Source: Phymorhynchus buccinoides
Taxonomy: Eukaryota; Mollusca; Gastropoda; Neogastropoda; Raphitomidae
Assembly (NCBI GenBank): GCA_017654935.2
Contig: CM065689.1
Location: forward strand, 59,526,617-59,590,616
Direction of reading: 5' to 3'
DNA length: 64,000 nt
Numbering within the stretch: position 1 is the first letter of the stretch; each line of letters opens with the position of its first letter. The position numbers were made by a program, and so were the translations under genes. This document shows, in pieces, positions 51,060 through 62,879 of the stretch. Under the pieces are notes generated by a model. It did no database searches and had not been told where the DNA came from. It worked only from the letters and a program-made list of their open reading frames with translations.

Positions 51060-52375
51060 TATGACGGTGATGGAGGTGGATGCACTGATGATGATGTACT
51101 TGCTGGTACAAGTAAGTCTTGGATGTAAAAATTATCTGCTTTTTCTTGACAGATCCTGCTGGATTTGTTGTTTTTTCTACCTCGCGTACTTTTTTGAAAG
51201 TTTGAATTACACGTGCTTGCTTATTGTATTTTCTATTTATTTTCATATTTGCTGATGACCCTACCCCGTTGTCCCCTTTGACATGAGCAGATGGCCCAGT
51301 TCAGTAAAATAGTGTTCATAGTGTTCAGGTTGTTCTCTCTTTCTCTCTCTCTCTCTTCTTTTGTTTAATTTCGAAGTGCGTTTTTTGTCTTTTTGTTTAT
51401 ATTGTACATAAGGCCTATATGGGGAATATAGGGCCGATAGATGTGAACCCTGTTATACTGTTCAAAGTGACTGGATCTTGTGCATAGGCCTAACTAATTG
51501 AGGAGGGGGGGGGGGGGGAGAACACAAGGAAGAAAAGGACGGGGTAGAGGGGGCCGTGTACTTGCCAGCTGCAAGCATTGTTTTCATTGTGTTTCTAGAA
51601 TGTTGTGACGCACGACTTGTCAGTCTTTTTCTTAGTTTCGTTGTCATTTTTAACGACGGGTAAAACCAGTCAATGTGGCGGTACCATAGCCGATGAGGTT
51701 TAACCGAGGCGTGGTTACCGCTACACCTATCTATTTTGTTAAAAACTCGGGACTTTACTGGTGTTACACTGCCTCCGGGCATTGCAGCCAGTATTGTTCC
51801 CACCATCTTTGTATTTACAAATGTCCCATATGTGTCTATGACCGAGAGGACGTAAAACCTAATTTTCACCATCAGTGGGTTAACGAACCGCAGTGCTAAG
51901 TTTGGTTGTTTGAGCTGTGCTTGGGAGACATTATGCTCACAAGACACTTGCTCACAACTTTAACGAAAAAGACGACAAATGCTCACGATACATTTTATTA
52001 CATGAAGTGTTGTGAATAAGAAAATGACTATGCACACTTTCAATCATGCTCATCCCCCAGTAGTAATATGGGGTCGAACGGTTGACCTTGGGACGAGTTC
52101 AAAGTCATATGCAAATGCGGTCAAGGTCATCAGTCACTGACATCATAGGGTCATTGACCTGCAAGGTCATGAACCTGTCCCTGGGTTGTTTTCCCCTGTT
52201 TTGCCCCTCTTTATCCCACCTTCCCAGTTACTTCCCCTGGTTGATAAGTTATAAGTAATTGTTAAGAAGTTATTGATTTATTTTAAAAGAGGGTTTGATA
52301 TTGGACAAATAGTGCTATCACCAGCTAAAACAAATCTTTAAAAAAAGGATGTAATGCCAGTTTGATTCAGATTTT
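51060..52375. other. Intergenic, unrecognised; AGGTCA-rich patch near 52,080-52,180
   Basis: No gene with a recognisable domain. The stretch 52,080-52,180 has several TGACCT/AGGTCA words (GGTTGACCTTGGG, GGTCAAGGTCATCAG, GACCTGCAAGGTCATGAACC). Confidence 0.55.
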
Positions 52376-52981
52376 ATGATGCCTTTATTTTGGCCACACC
52401 CATTCACCTGCTGTATCTCTGGATGCACGGGCAGTGGGAAGACTGCGTGGGTGACTCCGTTTTTAAAGCATGTGTCTGACATCATGTCTCCATCTCGGGA
52501 TGAAATTGTATGGTGCTATGGGGAGTAGCAGCCCGGGTATCATCATTTGAAAGGCGTCACCTTTATAGAAGGCATACCGAACGCGGAGAATTGGGACGGT
52601 CGTCAGAGTCGATTGGTAATTATTGATGATTTGATGAGTGAAACGGATGACAGAGTGACCAAACTGTTCACCAAAGGCAGTCATCACCGCAATCTGAGCG
52701 TCATGTATATTGTGCAGAACTTGTTTGGAAAGAACAAAGAGCAGCGCACTATCAGCTTAAACAGTCACTGCCTGGTGGTTTGTAAACCCACATGATGCTT
52801 CTCATTTAGCAAAACAGATGTACCCTGGGAAAGTGCGGTTTGTCCAAGAAGCAGTTAAAATGCCACTACCAAACCCTATGGGTATTTGTTGTTTGATCTT
52901 CACCAGGAGACGGATGACCTGTTTCGCCTTAGGACAAACATTTTTTCTCTTGATCAACAAGTGGTGTATATTCCAAAATAA
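52376..52981 (+). pseudogene. Polinton/adintovirus-type DNA-packaging ATPase remnant
   Basis: From MMPLFW at 52,376 the frame runs through a Walker A (CTGSGKT, near 52,424). It is broken by TAG at 52,526-52,528, then continues in the same frame to Walker B (LVIIDDLM, near 52,610) and a conserved segment with KGSHHRNLSVMYIVQN. Two frame changes follow (near 52,785 and 52,895) before a terminal TAA at 52,979. The motif set fits the A32/FtsK-HerA packaging ATPases of Maverick/Polinton elements and adintoviruses. No capsid, polymerase or integrase gene was seen nearby, so it is an old fragment. Confidence 0.72.
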
Positions 52982-52990
52982 ACAAAAGCT

Positions 52991-53470
52991 ATGTCGGCCG
53001 GAATTAAGATAAATTTACCAATGCTTCAACTATTGTGTAATGCAAAACCTTCTGTTGTCAAAGCTGTGTTGAAAGGAGCTTCCCTGGACCTTGTGAATAA
53101 TTTAAGCGAATGTTCTTTGAACATATTAAAAGGTAGCATAAGGTTAAGTCCATCTGAGACGAAACAGTTGTGCAGACACAAGAACAACCTTCGTGCTCTG
53201 GTCAAGAAGGGCATGTCTATAAAGCGCCGAAAGCAAATTTTGCCGAAAGGAGGAGCAGTATTTTCAGTTGCTATTATAAAGTTATTCAATATTAAAATTC
53301 CCCACTTCCGGTTCGAATTTAAAGCGAAAGCATTGCAATGTTACTCTGTAATAAATACTGAAAATATGAAAGTATTCCTTGCGACCGTTTTTGAGTTATT
53401 CAAGATTAAATTGTGTCCCAAATTGGCATGTTTGACCATATTTCAGACACAATGTGGCCAATCGGTTTAA
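52991..53470 (+). pseudogene. Small basic ORF following the packaging ATPase remnant
   Basis: It starts 9 bp after the ATPase stop with MSAGIKINLPMLQLL. It is lysine- and arginine-rich and has a KKGMSIKRRKQILPKGG segment, resembling small basic core-type proteins found next to the ATPase in Polinton/adintovirus genomes. The last ~60 codons (after about 53,280) look like unrelated repeat sequence, so the original C-terminus is probably lost. The family assignment is tentative. Confidence 0.5.
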
Positions 53471-54030
53471 TACTGGACACATAGCATTCGAATAGTGTCC
53501 TTCATTTGTCCTGCAAATTTCTGCGAAATCGGATGAAAAATAAAACAAATCCATAAATGAAAACAAGTGAAAGTGACACAATCCAATTTACATAAATGTC
53601 CAAACTATTTAGCATATCATCACCAAACTCCTTTTAGACCTGGGCTACAATATCAATTAGTTAGTTTTTGTGACGTCACTTCCAGTTTTGGCTCTTCAGT
53701 GAGCAAAATGAAAGCTGCATGTTCCTAGCTGGAGCACTTCCGGTTCGTTTTTATACTGGCCATGTTGCCATTCTAGTTCTTAGTAAATACTGAAAATATG
53801 AAAAAATTCTGTTCAGCCGTTTTTGAGATATTCAAGATTGAAAGTTCGCCGATTTCGCGTTTTTTCGGCCATATTTAACCGAAAATCGGCGAAATCATAT
53901 AATACATGTATTTCCTATTTCATATACCCACATGGTCCTACAACTTTCCTGAAGATTTCAGCTAAATCCTGACTTTTGGCCCATTCTCCTGCCTTTTTTC
54001 CAAATAAAATCTTCTATCTAGTTTTCTCCT
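53280..54030. repeat. Unclassified repeat with internal duplication
   Basis: AATACTGAAAATATGAAA followed by CGTTTTTGAG(T/A)TATTCAAGATT occurs at about 53,354 and again at about 53,786. The two halves look like diverged copies. Confidence 0.6.
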
Positions 54031-54246
54031 TTGAGCTCATCCGAAATCGGAATGTGTCGGCTGAATGCAGCGAGGAGACCAGTGAAAACTGTAAAACGGA
54101 CACATGCGTACTCATTGTGGCCGTATGGCCCGAGAACACAGAGGAAGAATAATAATGCTGTGAATGTTGCATGCTTCTTAATACCACCAACACCAATCAT
54201 CATTGTCGTCGTCATCATCGACGTCGTCGTCGTTGTCGCCACTCTC

Positions 54247-54247
<1 letters not shown>

Positions 54248-54334
<87 letters not shown>
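54248..54334 (+). repeat. (GT)n microsatellite
   Basis: About 43 GT units, followed by TGCG/CGTG alternating sequence to 54,395. Confidence 0.98.
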
Positions 54335-54339
<5 letters not shown>

Positions 54340-54399
54340 CCATTGATTATTACGCACACGTGCGTGTGCGTGCGTGCGCGTGCGTGCGCGTGCGTGATG

Positions 54400-54705
54400 T
54401 GTGACTGTGTGCTTCTCTATTAGTGTGTGTGTGTGCGCAATAACGTAGCTCATGAACTTTGATTTCCCTTGCAATTCTGTTTCTTTTCTTATAATATTGT
54501 AATATTGTTTCAAATGTTGTGGTTATGAACAGGGCGTTGTTTAAATAATATTATGTTATGCATATTTTATTTGATTGTTGTGAGTCTTATGTGTATAATG
54601 ACTTATTTGTGTTGTATTGTCTATGTAAAGCGCTTTGAGCTCCCTGCAAAGGGAGTAAAGCGCTATATAAATGCTCATTATTATTATTATTATCATTATT
54701 TTATG
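54400..54705 (+). mobile_element. LINE 3' UTR tail
   Basis: AAAGCGCTTTGAGCTCCCTG ... GTAAAGCGCTATATAAATG followed by (ATT)n. This is the same 3' terminal structure as the LINE ends at 19,072 and 32,604; no coding part is left. The left limit is uncertain. Confidence 0.75.
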
Positions 54706-54889
54706 CGTAAAGTGAATGAGCACTGGAGCTGCGGCATCCCAGCAAAGTGACTCAGCTGTTGGCCACAGTGCTATCTGAGTCTCCTCTGGTGGATGCGTAA
54801 ACCATCAATATACTCTTAAAGTAAAATGCTGTTTTTGTCATATATATGTAAGATCGACGTAGCTGAAGGAAGTGATTCTGGTGGTGAAG

Positions 54890-55217
54890 GTTGTCATCCC
54901 TTCTTGGTGACAGACCCTGCCCTGCCCCCACCCCCCTGCCCATGATCTGGCAGGTGTGTCTGTACCTGGAGCCCATGGTGTAGTAGATGAGGATGTTCAA
55001 GGTGAACTCAGTTCTTCTTGGTGACAGACCCTGCCCCCCTGCCCAAGATCTGGCAGGTGTGTCTGTACCTGGAGCCTATGGTGTAGTAGATGAGGATGTT
55101 GAAGGTGAACTCAGTTATTCTTGGTGACAGACCCTGCCCCCCCTTCCCATGATCTGGCAGAAGGTGTGTCTGTACCTGGAGCCTATGGTGTAGTAGATGA
55201 GGATGTTGAAGGTGAAC
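54890..55217 (-). repeat. ~85-110-bp tandem copies of the GPCR B exon 3 end
   Basis: Three copies follow the true stop on the minus strand, each with the end of TM7 and the start of the tail (for example MNILIYYTMGSRYRHTCQIM from 55,000). They keep CTTGGTGACAGACCCTGCCC and differ from the real exon by small deletions. Confidence 0.92.
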
Positions 55218-55428
55218 TCAGTTCTTCTTGGTGACAGACTTTGCCCTGTTCCCCCTTCCCATGATCTGCCAGAAGGTGTGTCTGTACTTGGAGCCCATGA
55301 TGCAGTAGATGAGGATGTTGAAGGTGGCGTTCACGTAGGCCAGCATGTCCAGGACCCAGATGGTGGTGAAGAACAGGTTGTGCTGACGTCTTCCTGCGTT
55401 CATCTCAGGCATGAAGAGCCACACTACC
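55218..55428 (-). CDS. GPCR B exon 3 (TM7 and C-tail)
   Basis: Acceptor gtctgcag|GGTAGT; encodes [15 protein letters not shown]7 and a short basic tail ending KSVTKKN, stop at 55,218-55,220. Partial copies flank both ends. Confidence 0.93.
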
Positions 55429-57660
55429 CTGCAGACATAACCATGTGGACTGCTGCTGAAAATAACTTCAGACACACTACCCTGCAGACATAACCATGTG
55501 GACTGCTGCTGAAAATAACTTTTTTCTGTTCAAGCAAGTGACGAGCCAGCAGATGGAAAAAGGCTGTGATATCGATCGTAATAACATTTGTAGCTGGCCT
55601 GTGCAAACCAGACACTTTCTCAACAACCACAGTTTTGTTTCACTACATATTACATTTATTTACAGTTAGTGCCAACAACAGATTATAGGCTGCAAGTTTA
55701 ACGTTTACAGTTTTGTTTGTTATTCTGGTACACATTTGGATATTTAATATCTGTATGCAACACAAAATAACTGGATATAAAAACAAAAATCTATCCGGTT
55801 AAGTTGATTGCGTGATTTAACAGGATCTCACTAAAATCTGGTTTTATAAATTATATTAAATCAGAAAGGTTATTGGATGCTTTGGCCTGATTTGAAACTT
55901 ATGCATAAAGGTCACAGCTCTGCAAAGGAACTTCAAGTTTCACATATAATAGGCATATTTTTTAAGATTTTGCAACAAAGATAAACATTATTGTGACATT
56001 AAGTAATTAGTTCAATTATTCCACCATGTCTAACTCTTGGTGCGATGAATCTGTGCGCTCTGCTTTCCATTGCACTCAACGACGCAGACACAAACCTGTT
56101 GATTTGCCTTGTGATCGTAAGTGCATGGATTTTACAAACCATGTCAATTCAAAATATTATTTATTATGTGGAATGACTGTCTTTGTTTACATCATATCAC
56201 TCAGGAAGACGAGCAAAGTAATTAAACCCACTGCATATGTGTACTAGTAGTTACTCATTAGTGTGTTTTTCAACAATTCCTTGCCAGAATAGAGCCGGAT
56301 GCATTAGGCGACAAACTTTTAGTTCTATATTATATTTGTGATTAAGAGAGTGGTTTGCTTAAAACACGCTGGAACGAAAAGCCTACATTAATAATTAAAC
56401 ATGTAAAAACCCTTGAGAAATCATCATCTGAAAATATCAAATTTATTTAACGTATTAACACTTACGAAGACAAATCTCACCTTGTCAATGCTATGGGGAA
56501 GACGCAGATGACAAAGAAGATGGAGTTGTAGACCAGCATCATGGTCAGTGCCACTTCCCGTGCTGACAGCACACTGCTGCTGGAGGCAGTGCCAGCCCTC
56601 CAGGCTGCTGCCTTACGGAGCTGCACCAAAGTCACCGCTGTTGTCACCGTCACCACCACAATGGCTGCCAGGGGAATGCCAACTCCGTACACGAAGACAT
56701 CGAAGAAATCAATGACTTTCTGGTTGTTGAAATAGAACTGACTAGAAATGGGGATCCAGATGTCGCTGCTGGTGACGGGGTCGTAGGCACACACTATAAG
56801 GTACCGAGCAGTCACGAAGAAGTAGAGGCCCACCACCACCACATACACCACGACGATGATGCCGGTGGTGCTGGAGGTGGACATGACGGTCTGGGAGCGC
56901 AGAGGCTGCAGGATGCAGAAACATCTTTCACTGGCGATGATGGCGGAGATGACCTCAGACACCCAGGTGAACCCGTACAGCCCAATCATGTGGTGGTTGG
57001 TCATGAACCTCATGATGGTTCCATACCTGGAACCCAGTGGAGTAACAGTGTCATCCCCATATGCTTTTCCCGTCCTTAGTTTATCCCCAAATGTTCATAT
57101 ATTTAAGGCATATATTATATTCTGTATAACTTAGATGAAGTTGTAAAAGGTATCAAAGTTTCTATTCGGATTAACATGGACAAGAAATAAAGACTGAAAA
57201 GCTGAATGCCAACGCAATCTATTTTGGCTTTGTATTTAATATGCGCTCTGTTTATAACACTACCAGAAAGTGAAGATTACATTGGTGCAAAAGTTTGTAG
57301 TTTATGGTTTTTTAAAGACAAAATATTTGATAAGAGTTGAGTTTCTGTATGAATGAACGGATGAATCTTCTATTTTACGTGTGTTCACTTTACAGAGATA
57401 TTACACGAACACAATTAACATAAACAACAACACAACAAGAAAAAGGCAAATAACAAACATTTTCAATACAAGCATGCAATTGAATAGCCGTTATAGCAAG
57501 TATTGCACTGGACTTGAGTTTCTGAGTTCGGCATAACATTTTATGCAGTAAATTAGCAAATGCTCCCAATCTAGCTAGTCACTGAAAAAACCCACTTTAT
57601 GAAATCATATTAAAGTGTAGAAAAATGACTACAGCAGATACGAATGTGGTTGGTCTTCGT

Positions 57661-57701
<41 letters not shown>

Positions 57702-57751
57702 GCGTGTGCGTGTACGTGTGCGTGCGTGCGTGTGTGTGCGTGCGCGTGCGA

Positions 57752-57826
<75 letters not shown>

Positions 57827-58234
57827 GAATCTGTTCAGTATTATATACTTCTCTTTAGTGGTAAGCTGCACGTAGATCTGTTCACCATAAAGTAACGCAC
57901 TGCTCGTGAGGTAGAACAGATCCGCCATTGACAGGGAAAAGAGACAGACGTTGATCCGTTCCTTCAGCCCATGTCTGTAGAACACGGCCATGTTGATGAG
58001 GTTGGCGGGCCCACCAATCAGAAACAAGATGGGCAGAACCACGGTGTCTCTGAGGCGTCGCACCAGGTCCTCGGTGTGAGCACTGACCACACTGTCCGGG
58101 TTGTCCCAGGGAGTGACGCCTTCAAACTGCAGCACCAGACACTGGGAGGGGGACGACTGCTGGCTCACGTTTCCCAGCACGCTTGTCACGTTGTGCTCTG
58201 CGGGTGAGGTTGGTTCATTTACGTGTGCTGCCAT
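55218..58234 (-). CDS. GPCR B, rhodopsin-like chemosensory-type receptor, 3 coding exons, 380 aa
   Basis: Exons on the minus strand are 58234-57849, 57026-56481 and 55428-55218. Both introns are phase 2 at the same positions as in GPCR A. Total 1,143 nt, intact frame. Start [11 protein letters not shown], with NVT and NVS sequons. TM1 [22 protein letters not shown]2 with LSMADL, TM3 end [19 protein letters not shown]6 [11 protein letters not shown]7 [19 protein letters not shown], so NPxxY reads NILIY. The family and role are as for GPCR A (inferred chemosensory-type class A receptor, ligand unknown). The same strand, shared architecture and high similarity show a tandem duplication. GPCR B introns are short (822 and 1,052 bp) compared with the 11.7-kb first intron of GPCR A. 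Confidence 0.9.
55429..55515 (-). repeat. Tandem duplication of the GPCR B exon 3 acceptor region
   Basis: ACTACCCTGCAGACATAACC + ATGTGGACTGCTGCTGAAAA + TAACTT occurs twice (about 55,423 and 55,478). Both copies have the acceptor and the first bases of the exon. Confidence 0.92.
56481..57026 (-). CDS. GPCR B exon 2 (TM3-TM6)
   Basis: Acceptor gttccag|GTATGG and donor ACAAG|gtgaga. It encodes [12 protein letters not shown], the ERC-containing TM3 end, [10 protein letters not shown] in the second extracellular loop, TM5 and TM6. Confidence 0.93.
57664..57822 (+). repeat. (GT)n microsatellite in GPCR B intron 1
   Basis: Long GT tract interrupted by GCGT units. It ends about 27 bp from the exon 1 donor. 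Confidence 0.97.
57849..58234 (-). CDS. GPCR B exon 1 (N-terminus, TM1-TM2)
   Basis: ATG at 58,234-58,232; donor GAGAA|gtatat, phase 2. The intron directly after it holds the (GT)n tract at 57,664-57,822. Confidence 0.9.
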
Positions 58235-59437
58235 TTCTGATTCTTTTCAAGATCACTCGAATTGTGTTCTGTTACCTTGGTTAGTCAGTAACGGTTTTAC
58301 GAAGTCGCATGTGTTCCTAGATTGAACAAGAACATTGTGACCATGTATGGAGCACTAATGGCACAGCAGCTGTGGCTCAGGGTAGGAACAGAAGGGATCA
58401 AAGGAGACTAGCACGCGGCAGTTTTGCATGCTGTTATAAAGCCTAATTGTTGTATTCCCGAAGGTGTGGTGTCGGTTATTGCTGTAAAAAACCGTCACTG
58501 ACTTACGCTATTGAGTTTCAATAATTTACTCAATAAAAGTTGTTCCACAACAAACAACCAGGAAAAAAGCTCTTGTAATGTCATCCCGTTTTCAATACAA
58601 TCAAAATGTAGTCAAAACTGATATTTCAGAATGCCAGTTTGATTCAAATGGAAACATATATTAGGCTACACATTTATGCTACCGTTTTACATTCTTTGCA
58701 TGATAAATCGTGTTTAGAAATCCATGTTCATCCTAGTTTATAAATTATGCCTAAAAATTATATGGTTTGTTGTTTGAAGGCACGTACCTGCTGTAAAACT
58801 TAGATTTCTTGTCTTTCTGGTACTAGCATAATCTGTGTAATGTTTTCAGAAATACCTGATCTTATTCAAATGCTTAAGGGAAAAAAGTAGAATGTTGATA
58901 TGAACCTAGCGTGTTGTTACTTTTGGGACACCCAATCAATCAGAATACACAATTTGGTCCCTCACTTCAAACAATCAGCCATATATGTGTATCTCATTGA
59001 AATTTAAAAAAAATACCCACTTTCTGCTCCATGGAACATGTTGTTCAATTGGTGTTGTGCACTAAGGAAAACAATCGTAGGTTCGTATCAGAGGACAGAT
59101 TAGACGTTTTTGCGCGGTTACAGTATCATGAGGATGAACACAATGAAGACGTTGCTGTGAGGTTTGTTTCACTCTGAGACTGTGTCAGTGCTGTCCTATT
59201 TTAGATTTAATCTGACATTAACACATTCAAGTCGTTCCACCCATATATGGCCGGAATTAATATAAAGCTGTCAATTTGATGAATTTGTTTCAAGGGAAAT
59301 AAATCTGTGTGCACACCAATCTTTGGTCAATTCTAAACTCGTTTCGCTCCCTTAGACCACACGTTTGCCTCTTACTATGCGTTTGTAGTGGTGTGAAGTG
59401 TGGTAAGTAATTGCTGTAGAGAGGTTTTCTATATAAA

Positions 59438-59440
<3 letters not shown>
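58235..59440. other. Region upstream of GPCR B, nothing recognised
   Basis: AT-rich sequence 5' of the GPCR B start. It presumably includes its promoter; no TATA or other site could be assigned with confidence. Confidence 0.55.

Positions 59441-59475
<35 letters not shown>
59440..59475. repeat. (TA)n microsatellite flanked by a short direct repeat
   Basis: About 15 TA units between two TATAAAGTCT words. Confidence 0.95.
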
Positions 59476-59480
<5 letters not shown>

Positions 59481-59589
59481 GATCTACCACTTCCCTATAT
59501 CTAAGCCTGAAGTAAAAACCTGTAACCTCCTTTCATTTCTTTTTTGTTTACGTCTGCTTTGTTTGTGTGTATGGCTGGAGTGATTTGTG

Positions 59590-60590
59590 AGTTTTTTAGT
59601 CCGTCACCAAGACGGACTATTGCGATGGGCTGGTTTGTATTTTTTTTCTTTTTCTTCTGTCTGTCCCAAGGATATCTCCCGAACCGCTTGACCGAATCGC
59701 GTCAAATTTTGTGTGAAGGTGTGCCTCCTTAATAGGAAGAGATCAGCGCAAACCATTTTGCCGTCGTGACCTTGACCTTGACGTACGACCTTGAAAACCG
59801 AAAATCTATTTTTAGCCATATCTCGGGCACCGATCAACATAGGATGTTGAAACTTGGTATGAAGGTGGTTTGGCTTATGCCCGTTCTGATGATGGCATAC
59901 AGATCAAGGTCAAGGTCAAGGTCAAAAAAATCACTGAGCCTGAAAATCGGAGGGTCATTTTTTTCTCCTTCTGTCTGTCCCAAGGATATATTTCGAACGG
60001 GTTGACAGAATCACGTCAAATTGTGTGTGCAGGTGTGTCACCATGAGAGGAAGGCATCCGCGCAAACCATATTGCCGTCGTGACCTTGACCTTGGCGTAC
60101 GACCTTGAAAACCGAAAATCTTTCAGGGGCCATAACTCCCACACCGTTAGTGTTAGAGTCTTCAAATTTGGCATGAAGGTACTTTGGCTTATGCCCGTTC
60201 AGATGGTGGCATACCGATCAAGGTCAAGGTCATGGTCCGGGCGATCCGTAGGCCTTGAAAGTGGTAGGGGTCTACACATTGGGTTTTAAGCCATATTTTC
60301 CACATTGGTACTTGACAGAAGCGCTTCAGATTGTGTGTGGTACTGTATACCCTAGAGAAGAAAACATCCGAGCATAAATTATCACCATGCTGACCTTGAC
60401 CTTGAAGTGTGACCTTGAAAACCGAAATTTCCTTCTTTGCGCTATATGTTTCTTCTTCAAGCTGTATCTCGTGAACTAGAAAACAGAATCCCTTCCAATT
60501 TTGTGTCAGGATGTGACACTCTACGGGGTGTCGCAAGTGCGTGGCATTGCTGGTGACGGACATGTCTGCCGCTCGGCGACGCCCTTGTTT
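59590..60590. repeat. ~1-kb repeat with three sub-repeats rich in AGGTCA/TGACCT
   Basis: Three related sub-units of about 300 bp carry GTCTGTCCCAAGGATAT, TGACCTTGACCTTG.CGTACG, ACCTTGAAAACCGAAA and GGCTTATGCCCGTTC. The ends GACGGACTATTGCGATGG and GCGACGCCCTTGTTTAATAA suggest a mobile element. Short open stretches inside are not convincing genes. Confidence 0.7.
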
Positions 60591-60649
60591 AATAATTCAA
60601 AATCATTGCGATTCGAATGAGTTAACCATGCCCGAGAGATACATACAGC

Positions 60650-60870
60650 TGCAGTGTTGGTCATGAAATTAGAGTGCCGCTCTCAAAACACATCTGTCAG
60701 GTGGATGAAACTCGACTGTGTGGCTTCGGTCTTCCCAATGAGTTCATGGCACACTCATTCTGGGTAGGAGTCGACAAGGACCAAAAACAACTTCACAAGA
60801 CTGATGGGACTCGAACCCAGGACCTCCCAGCTACACACCCGTGACACTACCACTGTACCACGGTGATTGG
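60650..60870 (-). repeat. tRNA-derived SINE (minus strand)
   Basis: On the minus strand: A-box-like CGTGGTACAGTGGTAGTG and B box GGGTTCGAGTCCC form a tRNA-like head at 60,868-60,805. A body follows, reading toward 60,650. It is a different family from the SINEs at 2,480 and 27,140. Confidence 0.78.
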
Positions 60871-61054
60871 ATTGGTTTTTGCCTGTTTGTCTATTAACAT
60901 TATCAATAGTTACACACTACTTGTCATTACAATAACTTCACTTTACTTGTCAGCCTGTATGCGTTATGAAGAAAGTTATTAAAGAGTTTGATTATTACCT
61001 AAACATAACCTGGATTAACCATCACAACAAAGGGTGGGCGAACTTCTCCTGCAG

Positions 61055-62705
<1,651 letters not shown>

Positions 62706-62879
62706 TAAAAAAGCACGTAATATGGATAATTGTTCAGCTAAGGATATTCAAAATTTCACATAATTAAAAATAATTGTTTGTTACTATGGCAGGATTGCTC
62801 AAATATTTTATGCAAATTTCACAGATTTTATTTAGGAAAATCTGACCATTATAGATTATGATACTCACTTTACCACCAA

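Noticed and set aside
51462..51947. 161-codon minus-strand open frame
   Set aside because: Low-complexity ends (poly-P from a G run) and no recognisable domain. Open length is compatible with chance.
56026..56247. Short plus-strand open frame in GPCR B intron 2
   Set aside because: AT-rich intronic sequence with no domain, and the opposite-strand gene is well supported.
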